Below are positions 36,840 to 50,533 of a DNA stretch of 64,000 bases, piece by piece (the stretch's first letter is position 1; the number at the start of each line of letters is the position of its first letter). The position numbers were made by a program, and so were the translations under genes. The notes beneath the pieces were generated by a model. That model did no database searches, was not told the DNA's origin, and was given only the letters and a program-made list of their open reading frames with translations. The stretch covers positions 1 to 64,000 of the forward strand of contig QNGE01001676.1 in assembly GCA_008508345.1 (NCBI GenBank), written 5' to 3'. The stretch comes from Paragonimus westermani (Eukaryota; Platyhelminthes; Trematoda; Plagiorchiida; Troglotrematidae).

Positions 36840-36930
36840 TGATGGACAGATTGATAATAACAACGTTAGGAGTAAGTTGTAAAACTCTGCGTTTCAGCCA
36901 CCTCTGGTGGCCTTCTTCAGGAGTGTTTCA
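36840..36930 (-). repeat. Dispersed repeat motif in intron 2
   Basis: Its reverse complement aligns with 19829-19907 (GAAGGCCACC.GAGGTGG and onward). It lies within the 2.6-kb intron between lipase exons 2 and 3, in antisense orientation. Confidence 0.55.
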
Positions 36931-38695
36931 CTCGAAATTTCGACCACTCGACTACCGCGTTGTATATCAATCGGATCGGTTTATTTACTGAACCATTATT
37001 CCCTTGAAGCAATTTTTAACAGGACGGTCAAATAAGCTAATGCGTGCAATCTTCGACAAAATGAATATCTGCATATTATCAAGTGCACATTGCAAAACAA
37101 CAGGTTCTGATGTGGATCGGAGGGATCAAAGGTGGAACAGAGGATACAGGAGGGGCATACAACTATGCCACTCGGCAACCAATCAGGGTTAATATTAACA
37201 TGGTAAAACCACACCAAAGGTTGAGGTCTTTTTAAGCTCACAAAGAAGACACCAAAGCCTGAGCCGAACTGCTCTTAGTAAAACCTAGTGACGGTAACCT
37301 ATCACTTTGGTAAACAACTGTACACGATTAGGTAGGACTCATCTGGTAATAGCCTTCCAGGAAGTAACACACAATCGCTAGTGTCGGTGGTTTTTATCGG
37401 TTACTGTATATACGTTTTCATGTTAACTTGCCCTCGGATGTGGTCGAAGATGCTGATTATTAGCTGCCACCTCCCAATATCAGTGTAGTTGACCTGACAA
37501 ATAAAGAAAAATCGGTCAGTAGAGTGAGGTCTAGCAAACCAAGGAAACGCATGGTTTAGTGCTTATGATGTGCACTGTCGATGTCGGCAGCAGTTCTCTT
37601 GGGTAGTAGAGCGGCTATCAGTCGTAGCTGTGATATCGAATTTACCTCGTCTGTCTGTGTACTGCAAGCGTAGAAAGTTCTTCAATTTTGGAACCGCAGT
37701 TACTACTTAATCAAAGATTTTCTTCACCAGAAGCCTGAGAGATTAATAATTGTAGGTATCTGTTGTTCTATGCAAATCCGATTACTTAATTGTATTTCAT
37801 TATGGATTGTGACTTGAGGCGCTACCCGGTCAATTACATTCACGTTAAAATCCAACCTGCCGCAGTAATGATCGTCAGCTATTGTGTGCTGTTGGATTAT
37901 CATGAACGGCTTGCAACCGACTCACTTTGTGTGTGGGCTCTGTTGATGGAGAGTTACTGACTGCTCCGCGTCCATGGGTGGCTCATTTTTGGTAAGCCAC
38001 CTGATACAATTCACTGATATCTGGTGCATTCATATTTGCAAGCCTACCCAATGGTCTTGTTTGTCAGTTTGGTTTACATGCGTTTTGCTGATTTGTATCC
38101 CCTTGGGGTGACATTATTACCAAGGTTTGATTTATAGGTTTTAATTAACCGCAAGTTGGTTCGAAAATATGTGTTAATACTAAGGTAGCACTACTTGCGA
38201 ACTTCGATTGCATCATTAACACACACCAGTGAACTGATGTCCTCAGACTAGCTCATTTACAAGATCTACTTAACAAGCCCTGGACCAGTTCTTTGCGTCA
38301 GATATAGATCAAACTTTAGCCAAGCAGATGCGTTTGAAGCCTGCCTACAAACTGTTATGGTAATCCACACTATAGTCATTCAGCAAGCCGATTGTACTTA
38401 TTCCCTAACGACTACCGCGCCGTTTCTTCGTAAGGACGGCGAACCTATTTTAAGGCTCACAAATATCTTCCTGTGTGGTTCTAGAAAGGTTCTGCCTCTT
38501 GTGAAAGCCTGTCTTGACTGAGTGTTCATTGCTGGAATTAATACCATACTGGCGAGGTTTCGTTGCCACAGTTGGCAGACAATCAAAATTCCAAAACTAC
38601 TCAAAATTTTTGTTTTTGTTTTGCGTTAACTTTGCCATGCCGTGTTCTCACATCCTCTTCAACCAAATTCCTTTTATGATTTCTGTGGAATGCAG

Positions 38696-39104
38696 ATTCA
38701 AAAAGACGTGTCGAAGGACGATACACAAACGATACCACAAGCTGGAAAAAGCTGGTCAGCGTTTGGAGTTCATCCCGGTCGACTGGCGTTCTGCGCTTAA
38801 TTTGAATTGCTCTACACTGGAAAATATCACAATTGGTCAAATGCGCCCTCTGCGAATGTATATAAACAACTGTTTTGTAGACGTGCTCTATTATACTAGT
38901 CCTGTCTACCGTGCGGAAATTATGAAAAGTTTGAGCTGGGAATTAACACGCTTGTTCAACATTTTTTTACGCAACAATCCACATTTCTTGCAAAAGGGTG
39001 GCCAAGTCTCCGTCCTGGCACACTCGCTAGGTAGTGTGATTATGCATGATATACTTCGTGGATCGGAAAACCCACACTCATTTGTTAGTCCGGAATTACT
39101 CGAG
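38696..39104 (+). CDS. DDHD phospholipase A1, exon 3 (lipase active-site serine)
   Basis: The acceptor TTCTGTGGAATGCAG|A completes the split Lys codon from exon 2. The exon reads RLEFIPVDWRSAL, MRPLRMYINNCFVDVLYYTSP, then QVSVLAHSLGSVIMHDIL. The last is the nucleophile elbow, with Ser at 39024-39026. The family consensus is (G/S)HSLGS, so Ala at the first position is a mild variant; human DDHD1 has Ser there. VEWRS and DxxYYTSP blocks are strongly conserved in DDHD1. The donor is GAG|GTATGT, phase 0. An ORF-like extension upstream to 38514 is intronic. Confidence 0.9.
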
Positions 39105-41967
39105 GTATGTCCTGAATAACCATATATTAATCTGATGTTAATACGTGAAATCGCAGTAACAAGTCACCATGGATGCTTTCCAATATTAACCTCCAATAAC
39201 TCCTGTACGACACGTGGCTTACAATCGAATGCCATCGCCAAACGGGAGAGATGGAAGTGACCATTGAAAATTGAAGTTTTCGGTTGTCTAGGAACGACTG
39301 TTTGCTTTGCCATTCCATTTGTATTCCAGAGATTTGTTTTCACCTCATTTTCCTTGAAATTTGTACATTGACACTAGCGGTCACCACGTTATAGATATAA
39401 ACTTGAAGTTACAAGGCAACGGTACTTATTCGGTTCTATCTTCACAGCCACTTTTGATCCACACATATTGTTCGTTGCCCACTCAAGAAGTTGAGTCAGC
39501 AGCATTGATGGGATTGTATATAATGAAGTGTAAGCCTGGTTTTTGTAAGGCTACGGCAACCCCCTCCAAAATGTTACCTTCAGCAACATCATTCTGCCTC
39601 GCTGAAGCATGATTGACAATTGTGATGGAAGCGTTACTTTTCAACCTTGAAACCTGGCAGCTCACGGTGGTGAAATAAGCTTTCTGCAGTCATTTTGTCA
39701 TCGGCGTCTTTGTTGAGTCGCATTCACTAGGCTTTATTGACGAGTGGGCACCACCGAAGTCAGAATGTGGACCATAAGTAGTTGAACTAATTCATCATGC
39801 CCAGATTAAGAGTGAATCGTAAACCATCTTGAATTTTCTGAACGTTTACCAACGTAGTTGCTAGACGAAAGGAACCAATTAGAGCTGGCTGAAGCTGCTC
39901 CCGTTGTTTACGTCCTGTGGTGCAGTCGCACTACGGCTATTGTAAGAGGGAATGTTTTCTTTATGATGACAGTATTGTTCGCAAGCTGAAAATGAACCCA
40001 ATTTTTTTATGCAGCACATATTGAGCGTAAGGCAGGCATTTACAACTCGAGACTTCTGATGAATTTACTGATAGATCTGAAAAAACAGACTACAGTCTAA
40101 ATAAATAGCACATAAATGTACACAACTGCAACCCATAACGAACACTGGACACATGAGTAGCGACTCAAATGAATTACCTCAATTGCAAGTGCTCCAAATT
40201 ATAATTGGATTCAAGGACTTATTCGCTCACAAGTCACCCGATCTTGGTTTGCTTTCTCCGGTTATTAAGGGAAGCTGGATTATCTAGTTTCTGGGGCTGT
40301 TACCAGCACTGTTTAATCCTTCCTCATCAACTGGCGGCTTACCAAAAATCTGGGAAAATTTCGCAGTCACGTCTACTTTCAAAGGTGGATATAAACCACG
40401 CACACCATCGATCAGTGACCTCCATAGTGTTGGGGAGTTTGGTGAATTTCTCTTTCCTGACCAAGGTAAAAAACGTTGAACGTACTGATGAAGAGTTCTT
40501 TAACTTTCGTAGTCAGGATTTCTGCGTTCCACATTTGCTGACTGTTGGCGGCATTTGAGTAAATGCGGTTGACGTAGGATTGACCGTTTGTGTGATTTGC
40601 CTGGACTTTTCAAATGCTTTTGGCAGAAATTATCAACTCATCCTGCCACGGAACCTTCGCAATTACAACCTGTAGGAGCACTTACTCAAGTAATTAGATG
40701 CCTGAATAATTGAAAGTAGACTCGGCTGCAAGATGTACGGATACTTATCAGGCTGTTTCCTGCCAACAGCAGCCTTTTAGACGAATCCACCGTGTATTTC
40801 CGTTGCTCATATTCTCTCTTCAGTGAGCTACCTATTTTCGTCAGATCTCAAAAATTTTGCAAGTTGTAATGTCCGGAATGTGGAAATCCTATAGAGCGAT
40901 CTGAACTGTCTAAAGTAGTGGTAAAGTTTAATGTCAATAGATGCGAAACCACGTATATTCGTCATCAAAACTTTGGCTTCTATTATGCTGATGACGTCAG
41001 ACAACTGGCAACAGCATGCGAACGAGACAGACGAACCGTAGTAACAGACACTGTAAGTCCAATGCTAAAATGGACCTGATGATATACACCATTCAGGGAG
41101 AATTTGTAAAACCTTCTATTTTGAAGTCTTTTGCACCATGTTCACCTTTACATTCCGCTCACACCCAAAAGTGAACCTACACTCCTGTCGTCATTAGCTT
41201 CAACAAAGTTGCCACTTATGAGAAGGGCTCAAAAACGAGTCACTTGAAAAGCGCATAAACGAAAACCTTTTTCCTTCAGGTAACAACCTTTGGACTTCTA
41301 CGAACAGAACTGCTTTAGTTGCTCGGTTTGTTGCAAAACGTACAGCAATGACGCCAGTAAGTTATCTGTTGCCTAGGGCACTCTTTTGTTGAATCCTTGG
41401 CGGACTGGCACGAAATAAGAGATGGAGCACGCATGTGCACCAATCTTCCGGCTACTGTAAGTTGGGCTCATAATCCGAGCTAGGGTCCCTTTGGCTCACA
41501 GTTAACGATTAAATATGTTAAACAACGATGAAGTCTGATCAAGATTGGTGGTTTGATTGTCTTCGTTTATTATCTAAGTTTTCTTTTTGATAAGAATAAT
41601 GAATGAGGCTTAACAGTGAAACAAACAACGCAGCTGCAACTCTTTGTGTAACATTTTGATATTTTTTAACCATTCGTTCTTCACCCAAACGTAAACTCCT
41701 TGATGTTTAATATCTCGTTCAGGTTAGGTTTTCAATTGCTGAAGTCCCATGACTTCTTTGCTTCTCAACTAAAGTACAATCCTTCTGTTTCCCACTGCAT
41801 GGTATGTGATTATTTGTATCGGCTCTTGATGTATGGTTGTAGATGAGTACAGATTTTTTTTAAAGCTAGACAGCTTAACGGAAACAGTATATCTTGCCGA
41901 AGTCCAGATGTAGATCTGACTATCAGTTATCAACTTTAGCACTAAAAAATTGTACTTTTTCTTATAG
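39105..41967 (+). other. Intron 3 of the DDHD gene, carrying a LINE remnant
   Basis: This is about 2.9 kb between in-phase splice sites. Apart from the LINE fragment at 40205-41110 no gene or RNA is recognised. Confidence 0.6.
40205..41110 (+). pseudogene. Non-LTR reverse transcriptase remnant in intron 3
   Basis: On the plus strand a motif A block, TVCVICLDFSNAFG (about 40585-40626), is followed about 360 bases later by an intact motif C, FYYADDVRQLATA (YADD at 40984-40995). The upstream frame 40205-40558 has HRSVTSIVLGSL, fitting the YRPVSLTS block of RT fingers. Frames shift and stop between them. The clade is uncertain (CR1/Jockey-like). The fragment lies in the sense orientation of the host gene. 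Confidence 0.6.
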
Positions 41968-42038
41968 GAAAATGATCCAGACTCTGTAATGTCTCCGACC
42001 ATGGAAATGGCACACAGAATCGAACAAACGCGCAACGA
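41968..42038 (+). CDS. DDHD phospholipase A1, exon 4
   Basis: A 71-base exon lies between a strong acceptor (TACTTTTTCTTATAG) and donor (GA|GTAAGT). It joins exon 3 in phase 0 and encodes ENDPDSVMSPTMEMAHRIEQ. It maps to the variable, helical linker between the lipase motif and the GSP block of DDHD1, where vertebrates also have charged helical sequence. There is no catalytic motif. Support is from splice signals and phase, not from conservation. Confidence 0.6.
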
Positions 42039-44482
42039 GTAAGTGTCATAGGCCTATGATGTCCGAACATCTTTTTTATGACACAAAAGCGATTCTACGC
42101 AGAGAAACTTCACCATCCAAGTACGCAGTTTGACTTATTTCCTTGGAACCGTCACATTCTTTCACCTGGCTTTTACAATTTTCTTAGTGTTACTTGCAAT
42201 GGAATATGGTGTAGTTAGCTTTGCATCCACACAAATGAGAACCAAGTGGAGAAAGATGGAAAAGTTCAATGCAATGCACGGTATCAAACCGAGAACCTTA
42301 GTGGTCTCTATTGCTTACGCACATTATCAAAGCGAATCCCATGAGTTCGTTGATTTAGAGTCCTTTTATTGAAGTTTGGTTATCTACCCAATGGACAGCT
42401 GGATCATATGACTGTTTGTTGATTCCGCCGGATAATTTTATCTCTTCTGGGTTTCTTTAAATAGAGTATGCCATATTTAAACAACACTGTAAACAGCTTA
42501 ATTAGTATGTCGCAACATTAGTGGAATAACGCTGTGTATTATTAGTCTTACATAACCTGCAGATATGAGTTTGACATTATGGATGATTTACTGTTAAACT
42601 TTACTAAGCTAAAACCCATTTGACGTATAGACACCCTTCCAGCCGACAAAGAAGATTGCTTTTTCACTATTCGACTAGCAGGAGTTCGAGGACTTTTTGC
42701 ATGGTTACGTTGTTGCGTTGATTCCACTCTACCTGAACCAACTGAAGTCGTTGCATGTAACGGTCCATGTCACAATCTCAGATCAACCCATCACTCTCTA
42801 GGCGAAGCCACCATTTTGTGTGTGAACACACGCATTTAATCGTTGTTCAGTGTGAACAAGTAACTTGAGATGAACCATTTCCATCCGGCACAATGATGTT
42901 TTAGCATTAATAGAAACCACTGTTTGTTGCTTGGTTGCAGTTTAACCATCACTTCCTTTTTTAAAATGTGATGTTATGCTAGAAGAACCTTATAAAAGAG
43001 AAATCGTGAATGTTAGCTGCGTAGGATTCATTGACGGAATAATCACAATTTCCGCTATTACCCCAATCCAGCAGCATTAAATTTTGTGAAAAAAATTTGA
43101 GGTTCTGTCGTTCTATGGCGAAAGTCAGTAAACCGGGTCAAGTTCGCTCTAGGTAGGATGTTAACCACACTTTTATAGAAACGTGGTAACGTGATCATCA
43201 TTGGTTTGGTTACTTGATTTAAAAGTATCGAACACATTAAGAATTCTGCCCTTTTTTTGTTCGCAATTCACCTTGTGTATAGTGGGCATAAGTTTTGACT
43301 GGCATTTGCGACAGATCATTAGTAGTTGCACAATTTTTGAGACTCCCACCATGAAACTATGCTGCGCTTTGCTCTGGACGTTCTCCCAAGCAATACACTT
43401 GCACTAATACAACCGAAATCCGCATGTTAACCCTACTCTATATCCCACTAATCCTCTTCATATAATAGCTGTGGACTTGACCAGAATGAAATCAGAGTCA
43501 AACCGTTTTCACAGAGTCACAAGAATAAATATAAGTAGGAAAAAGACCGGACGTGCAGGCTACAATTGCAATGCATGTGAGCGTGCCACTAGGGTTGGTG
43601 TTCATGAATTGCTATTTGAGTAGACATAAGGTTCCCAACAGGGTCGACAACAACCAGCGATTGTTGTTGAATTCACGTTACCCAAGAGGGTTGTGCAAAA
43701 CCGTTCACAATCATAAAGGTTTACGTCTACTGGTTGATATGAATAAACTCATTGGTCAAATCGTTTGGATGGTACGTCTGTGGTAATTTAGAACGAGTGA
43801 TTGTTGCTAGCATTGATTGCCTGCCCCAGCAGTCTATCGTGTTGGGCGCAGTGGATAAAACAGAACATTCGTCCGGCGACTTGCGGGTGGTGGCAGTGTT
43901 AGAATAGATAACGGCTTGCCTAAATTGCCATCTCAGTTACACACTGCACTTTAAGGACTACCCTTGTAGTATCTACTTGTGACACTGTTTACGAAACACA
44001 TGTAATAATATCCAACGTAAAATCACACAGATCATCAAAGGTTTTGTTCACATCCAGTTACCAAAAGGACGGTACTTATGAATTGGAAAATCGTCGGGTA
44101 AATACTTCGGCAAAGGAGATGGTGGCTTACAACACTAGTGCCATCATGAAGACAGAGGAGCATGTGTAACAGTAGTATGAGAGAGCCACATTTTCCGAGA
44201 CGGCAGGTGAGGGGTAGCAAGGATCACAACTTGACTACAGACACAACGGCGGACAGTCTGTTGTGGCCAACACAGTGGCAAAAACTGTAGGTGGGAGTTA
44301 CGTTGGTGATGGTTAGGTTGGGGAGGACAATGTTTTATCGCGTTGGCTCAGTACTGTATCTTGTCTTAATCAGTCAGACGGGTTAACATTGTCTTAGCTT
44401 ACACAACTTTTTAAAGACGTGTCTTCCGAACACGTCGAAATGTATGTTTTATCTCGTACTAAACGCGCTTCTCTTTTTGCAG

Positions 44483-44552
44483 CTTGCTAAATTTGGAATT
44501 ACAGTTCATGCGACAAATAAGTTCAGACTCTCAGTCTCCAAACCCGAACGGC
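44483..44552 (+). CDS. DDHD phospholipase A1, exon 5
   Basis: A 70-base exon with a near-ideal acceptor (CTTCTCTTTTTGCAG) and donor (GGC|GTAAGT). The first base completes the Asp codon from exon 4, and the exon reads LLNLELQFMRQISSDSQSP, ending in phase 0. Amphipathic helix followed by a Ser/Pro/Asn linker suits the same variable region. Confidence 0.6.
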
Positions 44553-45311
44553 GTAAGTGCTGCCTAACCCAACCAAGCCGTTGGCTGTCACTAACATTCT
44601 TGATTTGCCTTCCAGACTCGCTCTTACCAAAGTCTCGTGCTAATCCTGTATGTTATTATATAGTAGCAAACAGTTGGTCACTCCCCCGCTTGTTAAATGC
44701 GCTTAAAGCTATGGTGTTAACAGGTCCTCTTCCAGTCTGATCACTTAAATTTTTATATTGGAAAATTCCATTTTCATTACCAATAAAGTGTAGTGAGGGA
44801 ATGACAGTCTATGGTGGCAGTTACTACAATTTATTTCTTAGTGTTGACCTAGCAACAACTCATGCAATGGAGTAAAATGCAGCAACTTGTTTAATTCTAT
44901 TGATTACGCTGTCAACTCTTCATCCACTTTATCTATGGGTCTCTATTCTCGATCTCTTTCCATGAATATGCATACATATATATACATATATTGGACGTGT
45001 AATTTTCAGTCACCTAAATTAACTGTTGTCCGGCCGGTCTTAAGTTGCACTGTATACCTCCAGACAAAATTGCCAGCCAACCAGAAATCAAGTGAAGTTT
45101 TGGCTGAATAATCCATAACAAAATATTCAGTGTTGAAATAGTCTGGTAATAACGCCTGATGCTCTTTCACATAGCAGCTTACTTTCACTGTAATCTTAAG
45201 AGTGTATAATAAACAGATGGGTTGTCAACAAAAATTCATGCTAAATTACCACCAATGCTTTACTCACACGATCGTGATATGGCAAGTATTGTGCAATCTG
45301 ACTGTATACAG

Positions 45312-45406
45312 TGGTACTCAAGCCTCCGGTTCGCACGATTTAGAAACTAAGTCGACAGCTGGTTTGTCCGTGGAAATTCATGGATGGACAGGTGAAACCA
45401 AAGAAC
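45312..45406 (+). CDS. Candidate cassette exon of the DDHD gene
   Basis: CTGTATACAG|T and GAAC|GTAAGC bound a stretch that is open in one frame (GTQASGSHDLETKSTAGLSV, then EIHGWTGETKE). A second donor (ACAG|GTGAAA) lies at 45391. The open frame needs a phase 2 entry, while exon 5 ends in phase 0. Its phase 1 exit would fit an exon starting at 47982. It may therefore be used with an unseen mini-exon, in an alternative transcript, or not at all. Confidence 0.35.
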
Positions 45407-47992
45407 GTAAGCAACGAAATAGTGGTTAATTAGATGGTGATTAAGATAACCCCTACAAGTGAATACTTTTGTTCGTGGCGGTTTATTTTTGTACAGCTTA
45501 TGTCCTTAATTAACTGGCCGTTCGATGCCGCGGCCCTTCTGGCGCAAAAATGTTTGTTTCAGCTATAGGCGTGCGAAAGCTTTTTTGGAGTGCTGGAGAT
45601 TTCACAAGTAATGTACTGATCCGTTTTTATCTAAAGCTAACCCGATTTGATTGTGATTTTCTTGTTGTAATAACAAGCATGATGTATTTCGTGGTGTCAA
45701 CGTCGACTCAAGTCTGTTCATAACCGCCACGAAAACCTGGCGAACTGTCACAGTCAGGTGGACACACCTGGGCAAAAATTGTGCGCATGCATTATTATGC
45801 CTGGAATCACGCACCCAATAAGTGACTGCCAGCTCTAACAGTATTGTTTTTTCATTGCGCTCATTCACCTTTAGCAAATAACGGTGCCGAAAAGATTACT
45901 GAAGACACAGACGACTCGTATTCAACTTATCATAGTGAATAACTTTCGGTCAGTAAACTTGTCGGCGTGTTCAAACAGTCCAAATTAGGCTATATTTAGA
46001 AGCCATCGTAGTCATATATGAACCATTTTCTACAGGGTCAGTTTTGTCGATGGTGAAGCACACAAGTGTTTAGTGAAATGCTAGTCAAAAAGTCTTAATT
46101 TCAAAACGTGTTTTATCGCTCACCCACATGCTTATGGAAGCAAAGTTGATTTGTCTGGTTGCTGATTTTGATGCAACCATTTTTGACGATAAGAATGGCT
46201 GCTTTGCAAGCTGAAAGCTGTGGGTAACTTGCACACCGAAGTTGTTGCAAAGTGCATGGGGATTACGAGGGATTGCGCGTGCATTCGTTCGGCTTCACAT
46301 GTAGAACCCTGCTGTGTGATGTTAACATTGTAATAAAGAACTTTGTGGTCCTCAAGTAGTTTATGCAACCCGACAGAAGAGTGAAATATCACTCCTTAAT
46401 TTCACCGCGTCCTTTGATCGAAGCTTGTGTCTATCATTTTTTTGCAATGTTCACTCTTGTTTGTCTGTATGAATAACAGGAGAATTCAACAGGACACTGT
46501 ACACCGTTTATCCTGTCGGCGTATTTGTGACGGTCATGTTATTGGATTGAGTCCGTTGCTCTCAGCGGATGACGTTGCAAAGTAGTGTAATGGCGTAACA
46601 ATATACCGACTTCATGATCTGTAACACCGCACTGGCTGCGTGAGATGTGCCTGTTGTGTTGCATGTGTCCGAAAGACCTTTGATAAAGTAGCGTGTGTAC
46701 TGTAAAGAATAGACCGTTCAATTTTCGTATCACGAATGTGGAAGACACGTACAATCAATGCTGACTTACTATTGGCTTTGCTGAATAGTCTAATTACCGT
46801 GTGGTTATCCTAGTCATATATCGGTTTCCCAACTATTACTGAATTCCTCTGAGACTAACTCATTCAGTTGTTCGTACAGTCGTTTATATATACACAACTA
46901 GAACTCGTTGAACTCTAGACTCACTTTTTCACCCAGTAACGTGTTATTCCTCAAGCAATCTCTTACGAAATTCTTGGTATCGTGGTGCTTGTAGAAAAAC
47001 ATCTGAAGGCTGCTGATAAAGGTGTGCTAAATCATCATCAGGTTCTCTGTTCATTTGCATAAACAAGACGATAACTGAATCGGTAATCGATCGAGCGCTG
47101 CCACTAATAAACACCACCTAGCAAGAACTATCACTGTGTTCTAAAAGTGAAGTTATCACGTGGTTTGGAAATTAATGATCAATGAACACAAAAATGAGAC
47201 AAGCAATAAAGTTACGTTACGTTACGAAGATTGGTAAAGTAGGAAGACAGCAAACTGCATAGCGTATGAAAAAAAGTGTGTTGGGAAACACAGAGACTAG
47301 CAACACCGTGTTATGGCATTTGAAATCTTTTAGCCTTTACGCTTATTTAGACTGATACTCAGAAAAAACTCACTTTCACAATATACTGTAGGCAATTAGA
47401 GGCATTTACTATAACAGTGACTACCTACATAAGGAACAGAGAATTGGATATTGATGATGTTCTTTTATCACATATTTGTCAACCGTTGTTCTTTCGCTTT
47501 AACTACGAAACAGAATACCTCGTATTTGTCGAACTTTCGGAGACCCGATTCCTGGAAAGCCTTTCCTCAGGTGAGCTTTGGTTCATTCAGCGGATATGCT
47601 GTAAAACTTCCGAGTACACCTCCTACTTTGTTTTATTGAGCGTCAGTTAGTATTACTGTAGGCACTTTACTGGAGTCCTCGTCCAATCAATACACAGATT
47701 AGTATAGTATGCTGTGCAGAAGATTACTTGTTCCGGCTTTTGTCACAATTCAAGCAAAGTACTCTAAAATGTATGGTTTAGTTTTTGAAGTTGTTTATGT
47801 GATTACGCTGACTTTATTTCTTCTAGTTGGCTAAAGTCACTCCTTTTCTTTATTCTACCTGTCAAACGTTTTCAGGCTGACGAGTTAAAAACGAATTATG
47901 CTAAACTATAACCGTCAGCGGTGCGATCAGGGTTGAACGACGGATTTCCAGCGCGAGTTACAGTCAGTGCACTGACTGCAGATTTTCCCAAG

Positions 47993-48034
47993 CTACTGTT
48001 TACTCGTTTCGATCTTCAACCTTTCCTCGTTCGG
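47993..48034 (+). CDS. DDHD phospholipase A1, exon 6 (start uncertain)
   Basis: The frame FTRFDLQPFLVR ends at CGG|GTATTA in phase 0 and joins the next exon to give FLVRLSHLFLIGSPLGLF. Without gaps, this fits DDHD1, where a hydrophobic strand (LKFKVENFFCMGSPL) leads into the GSP motif. Two starts are possible: 47993 (CCCAAG|CTACTG), which keeps phase with exon 5, or 47982 (CTGCAG|ATTTTC), which has the better acceptor but phase 1. Confidence 0.5.
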
Positions 48035-50533
48035 GTATTAAGAAAAGTTGTATCAGTTATCTTCTTATGGCCGGCGAAAGCTTCCTCAATACAATTACTT
48101 CAGTCGCCTCTACAAAGCATATGTGTAGCTTGACGCGCCAGTCCACCATTCAACACGACGAGTAGGTGTCTTATTTCTGGTAAAACAACTCATTCATCTC
48201 CTTGAGTGTTCGACCTTCATGAATCATGACTGTCTCAAGCGGTGAATCAACCACACGCCGAACTTTTGTGCTAAAGCACCCAGTGACCTAACCGGACATT
48301 AAATGATTGGTGTCGAACAATTCCACACAACGGGAGCCAGAACACTGATTACACAGGCTAGTAACCGAGAAATGTGTGAACGAAATCAGTAACGAATACA
48401 TGTATTTTCACATGTGTGAGATATTTTTAGTGGGTAGTCTACGTGCACTACTGCTGGATAGTTAACACTGTCACAACTTGCCAGAACACCAGACCAACTC
48501 AGCCGAATGGTAAATCTTATTAAATGACTTAGCTGAAGCACTTTGTTTTAAGCATAGCGTTTTATAACAGTTTTTGGAACTACCCGGTTAGCTAAATTTT
48601 GTGTTATGTTGATAAACTTCGGATCAATTAGTTTATATCGACGTGTGTTAAGAGTATTCCGTCAAAGCTATACGGACCGATATTATCAAGATACAATTGT
48701 TATCTCAGTATAATTTTGTGAAGAATACATAATAACAAACCAGAGGTGAAAATCGGTGATGCGTATGCGTGACCTACAAATGAGGACGTCAGTGAGAAAC
48801 AGAAACAGATGATTCTCCGTTCGGTAATGCATCATGAGAACCGTACAGTCACATAAAAGGGCGATCGAGCCAAGTTAATATATCCGTTGGGTCAGTCACA
48901 AAGAATCTAGATTAATGTCTACTCGCATAGCTCCTTGTGTTGCATTCCATGGTTGGCTGAATCTTAACGGCCGATTTGAGGTTACAGCAGTTACAACGTC
49001 CGAACAGTGTATTAAGAGCGAAACAATGGTTAAACGAGACTTATTCAAGAGGACTAAGCAACGTGCCTCCATTTAGACGGTCTTCGGTACGATTTTAAGA
49101 GCACTGTGGACTTCTCAATAATCTTGTTTCATATTTACTGTCAGCCAAATGAGCAGAAGTGACAACGGTAGTTGCACGTATTTGACCGGAGTCTAACCAA
49201 CGTGGCTGGCGTTCACAAATTTGCAAAGAGATATGTCGTGTTGTTTGAACGGGGCACTTGAACCGCCACACAGAGACCTGTGAAGAAGTACATGTAAAAA
49301 AATGAGTGTTGCTTACAAGGGTAGTCCCCAAATCCAGTACTGCTGTGTCGCATTAAATATGCCCAATCGGTCAGCATGTGCCTTTCTCCGCGGCATGCTG
49401 GTTAACATGATTCACCGTTCATGGTACATCAGTGCGCCCACAACCTTGCGCTTGTTTACTGCTGATTGGATTGGGTCATGTGACCTTCCTGATTAGACAA
49501 ATGAGCTTTAATCTACATACACTGACGTGTTGACATTGTACAGCCTACCGTCTAACCTAACATTCATGCCTACTTGTTGCCTGTAGTTCGCACTGTACAT
49601 TTCTCCCCTTGCTACAGTACGAAAATGCTACTTGACCGTACGTGTCTTCCACATCCGCGATGTGGAAATCACCTAATTTACCCCTTGGGATACACGTGAT
49701 TCAATAATAACTGTTGTAGGAATTGTGGATACATCAAGGGCATTTTAGGTTCTTATTCACTGGATGAACAATTAAACGAGGTCAGCAGGGTGCAGTTAAT
49801 TCGCCATACCCAGGATCCCTAGACGTGGATGACGCTGAATACTTCAGGCAACAACACATGCTAAACGAAGAATTATTAGGCCATGGGTAGGACTCCATTT
49901 GTGCTCGACTGAAGATCATCGTAGACTTCTTAGTAACGCTGTGACTGTTAATGTGGATGATCCCTCTGTCACAAATCTTGTTTCCTTTCAAGTGACCTGT
50001 ATAAATAGCTACATGAAGTGACAATCTTAGTACCTCAATATTATGTTGATCCTATCTGTTTTTTTAAAGCAACTGGCAGTTTCATTGGCTATCCTGACGA
50101 GTAAATAGACTCCACTTCTGTCTCGCTGTTCAGGTGTCGCCAATCCGCTCCACTTCGCATTCCGAACCCTAACTAGGTACGCTTGCCACACGACCTGTCA
50201 TCTCCTGCTTCGTTTAATTGCTTACACCTAGCCTGCCTTGAATACTACCGAATTTGTAACTGGTTCATCTGGTCTGGAAAATCATCTGTACCAAGAGTAA
50301 TTATTTCTCAATGAACCGAATTATTAGTTGCTCACAGGTTTTCACAAAGTATCACTGCTTTGCGAAGATGTCGTCAATGTACAGGGACAGATGTGTTTTG
50401 TCGTCACTCAATTTGTCTATTCACGTATTAGTTCACAACTATCTCAGTTATGTTCCCTTTATCTAGTTTACTTGGCACTTATTTAGTTATTCTTAGTTTT
50501 TAATCCACTCTGTCTACCCCTTGCGAACGACAG

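Noticed and set aside
36611..36991. A 126-codon plus-strand frame in lipase intron 2
   Set aside because: It reads antisense through the conserved repeat motif at 36840-36930 and lacks splice sites, so it is repeat-derived.
47213..47227. Short GTTAC triplet repeat resembling a telomere-like tract
   Set aside because: Only three units, and not a known telomere unit; chance in AT-rich DNA.
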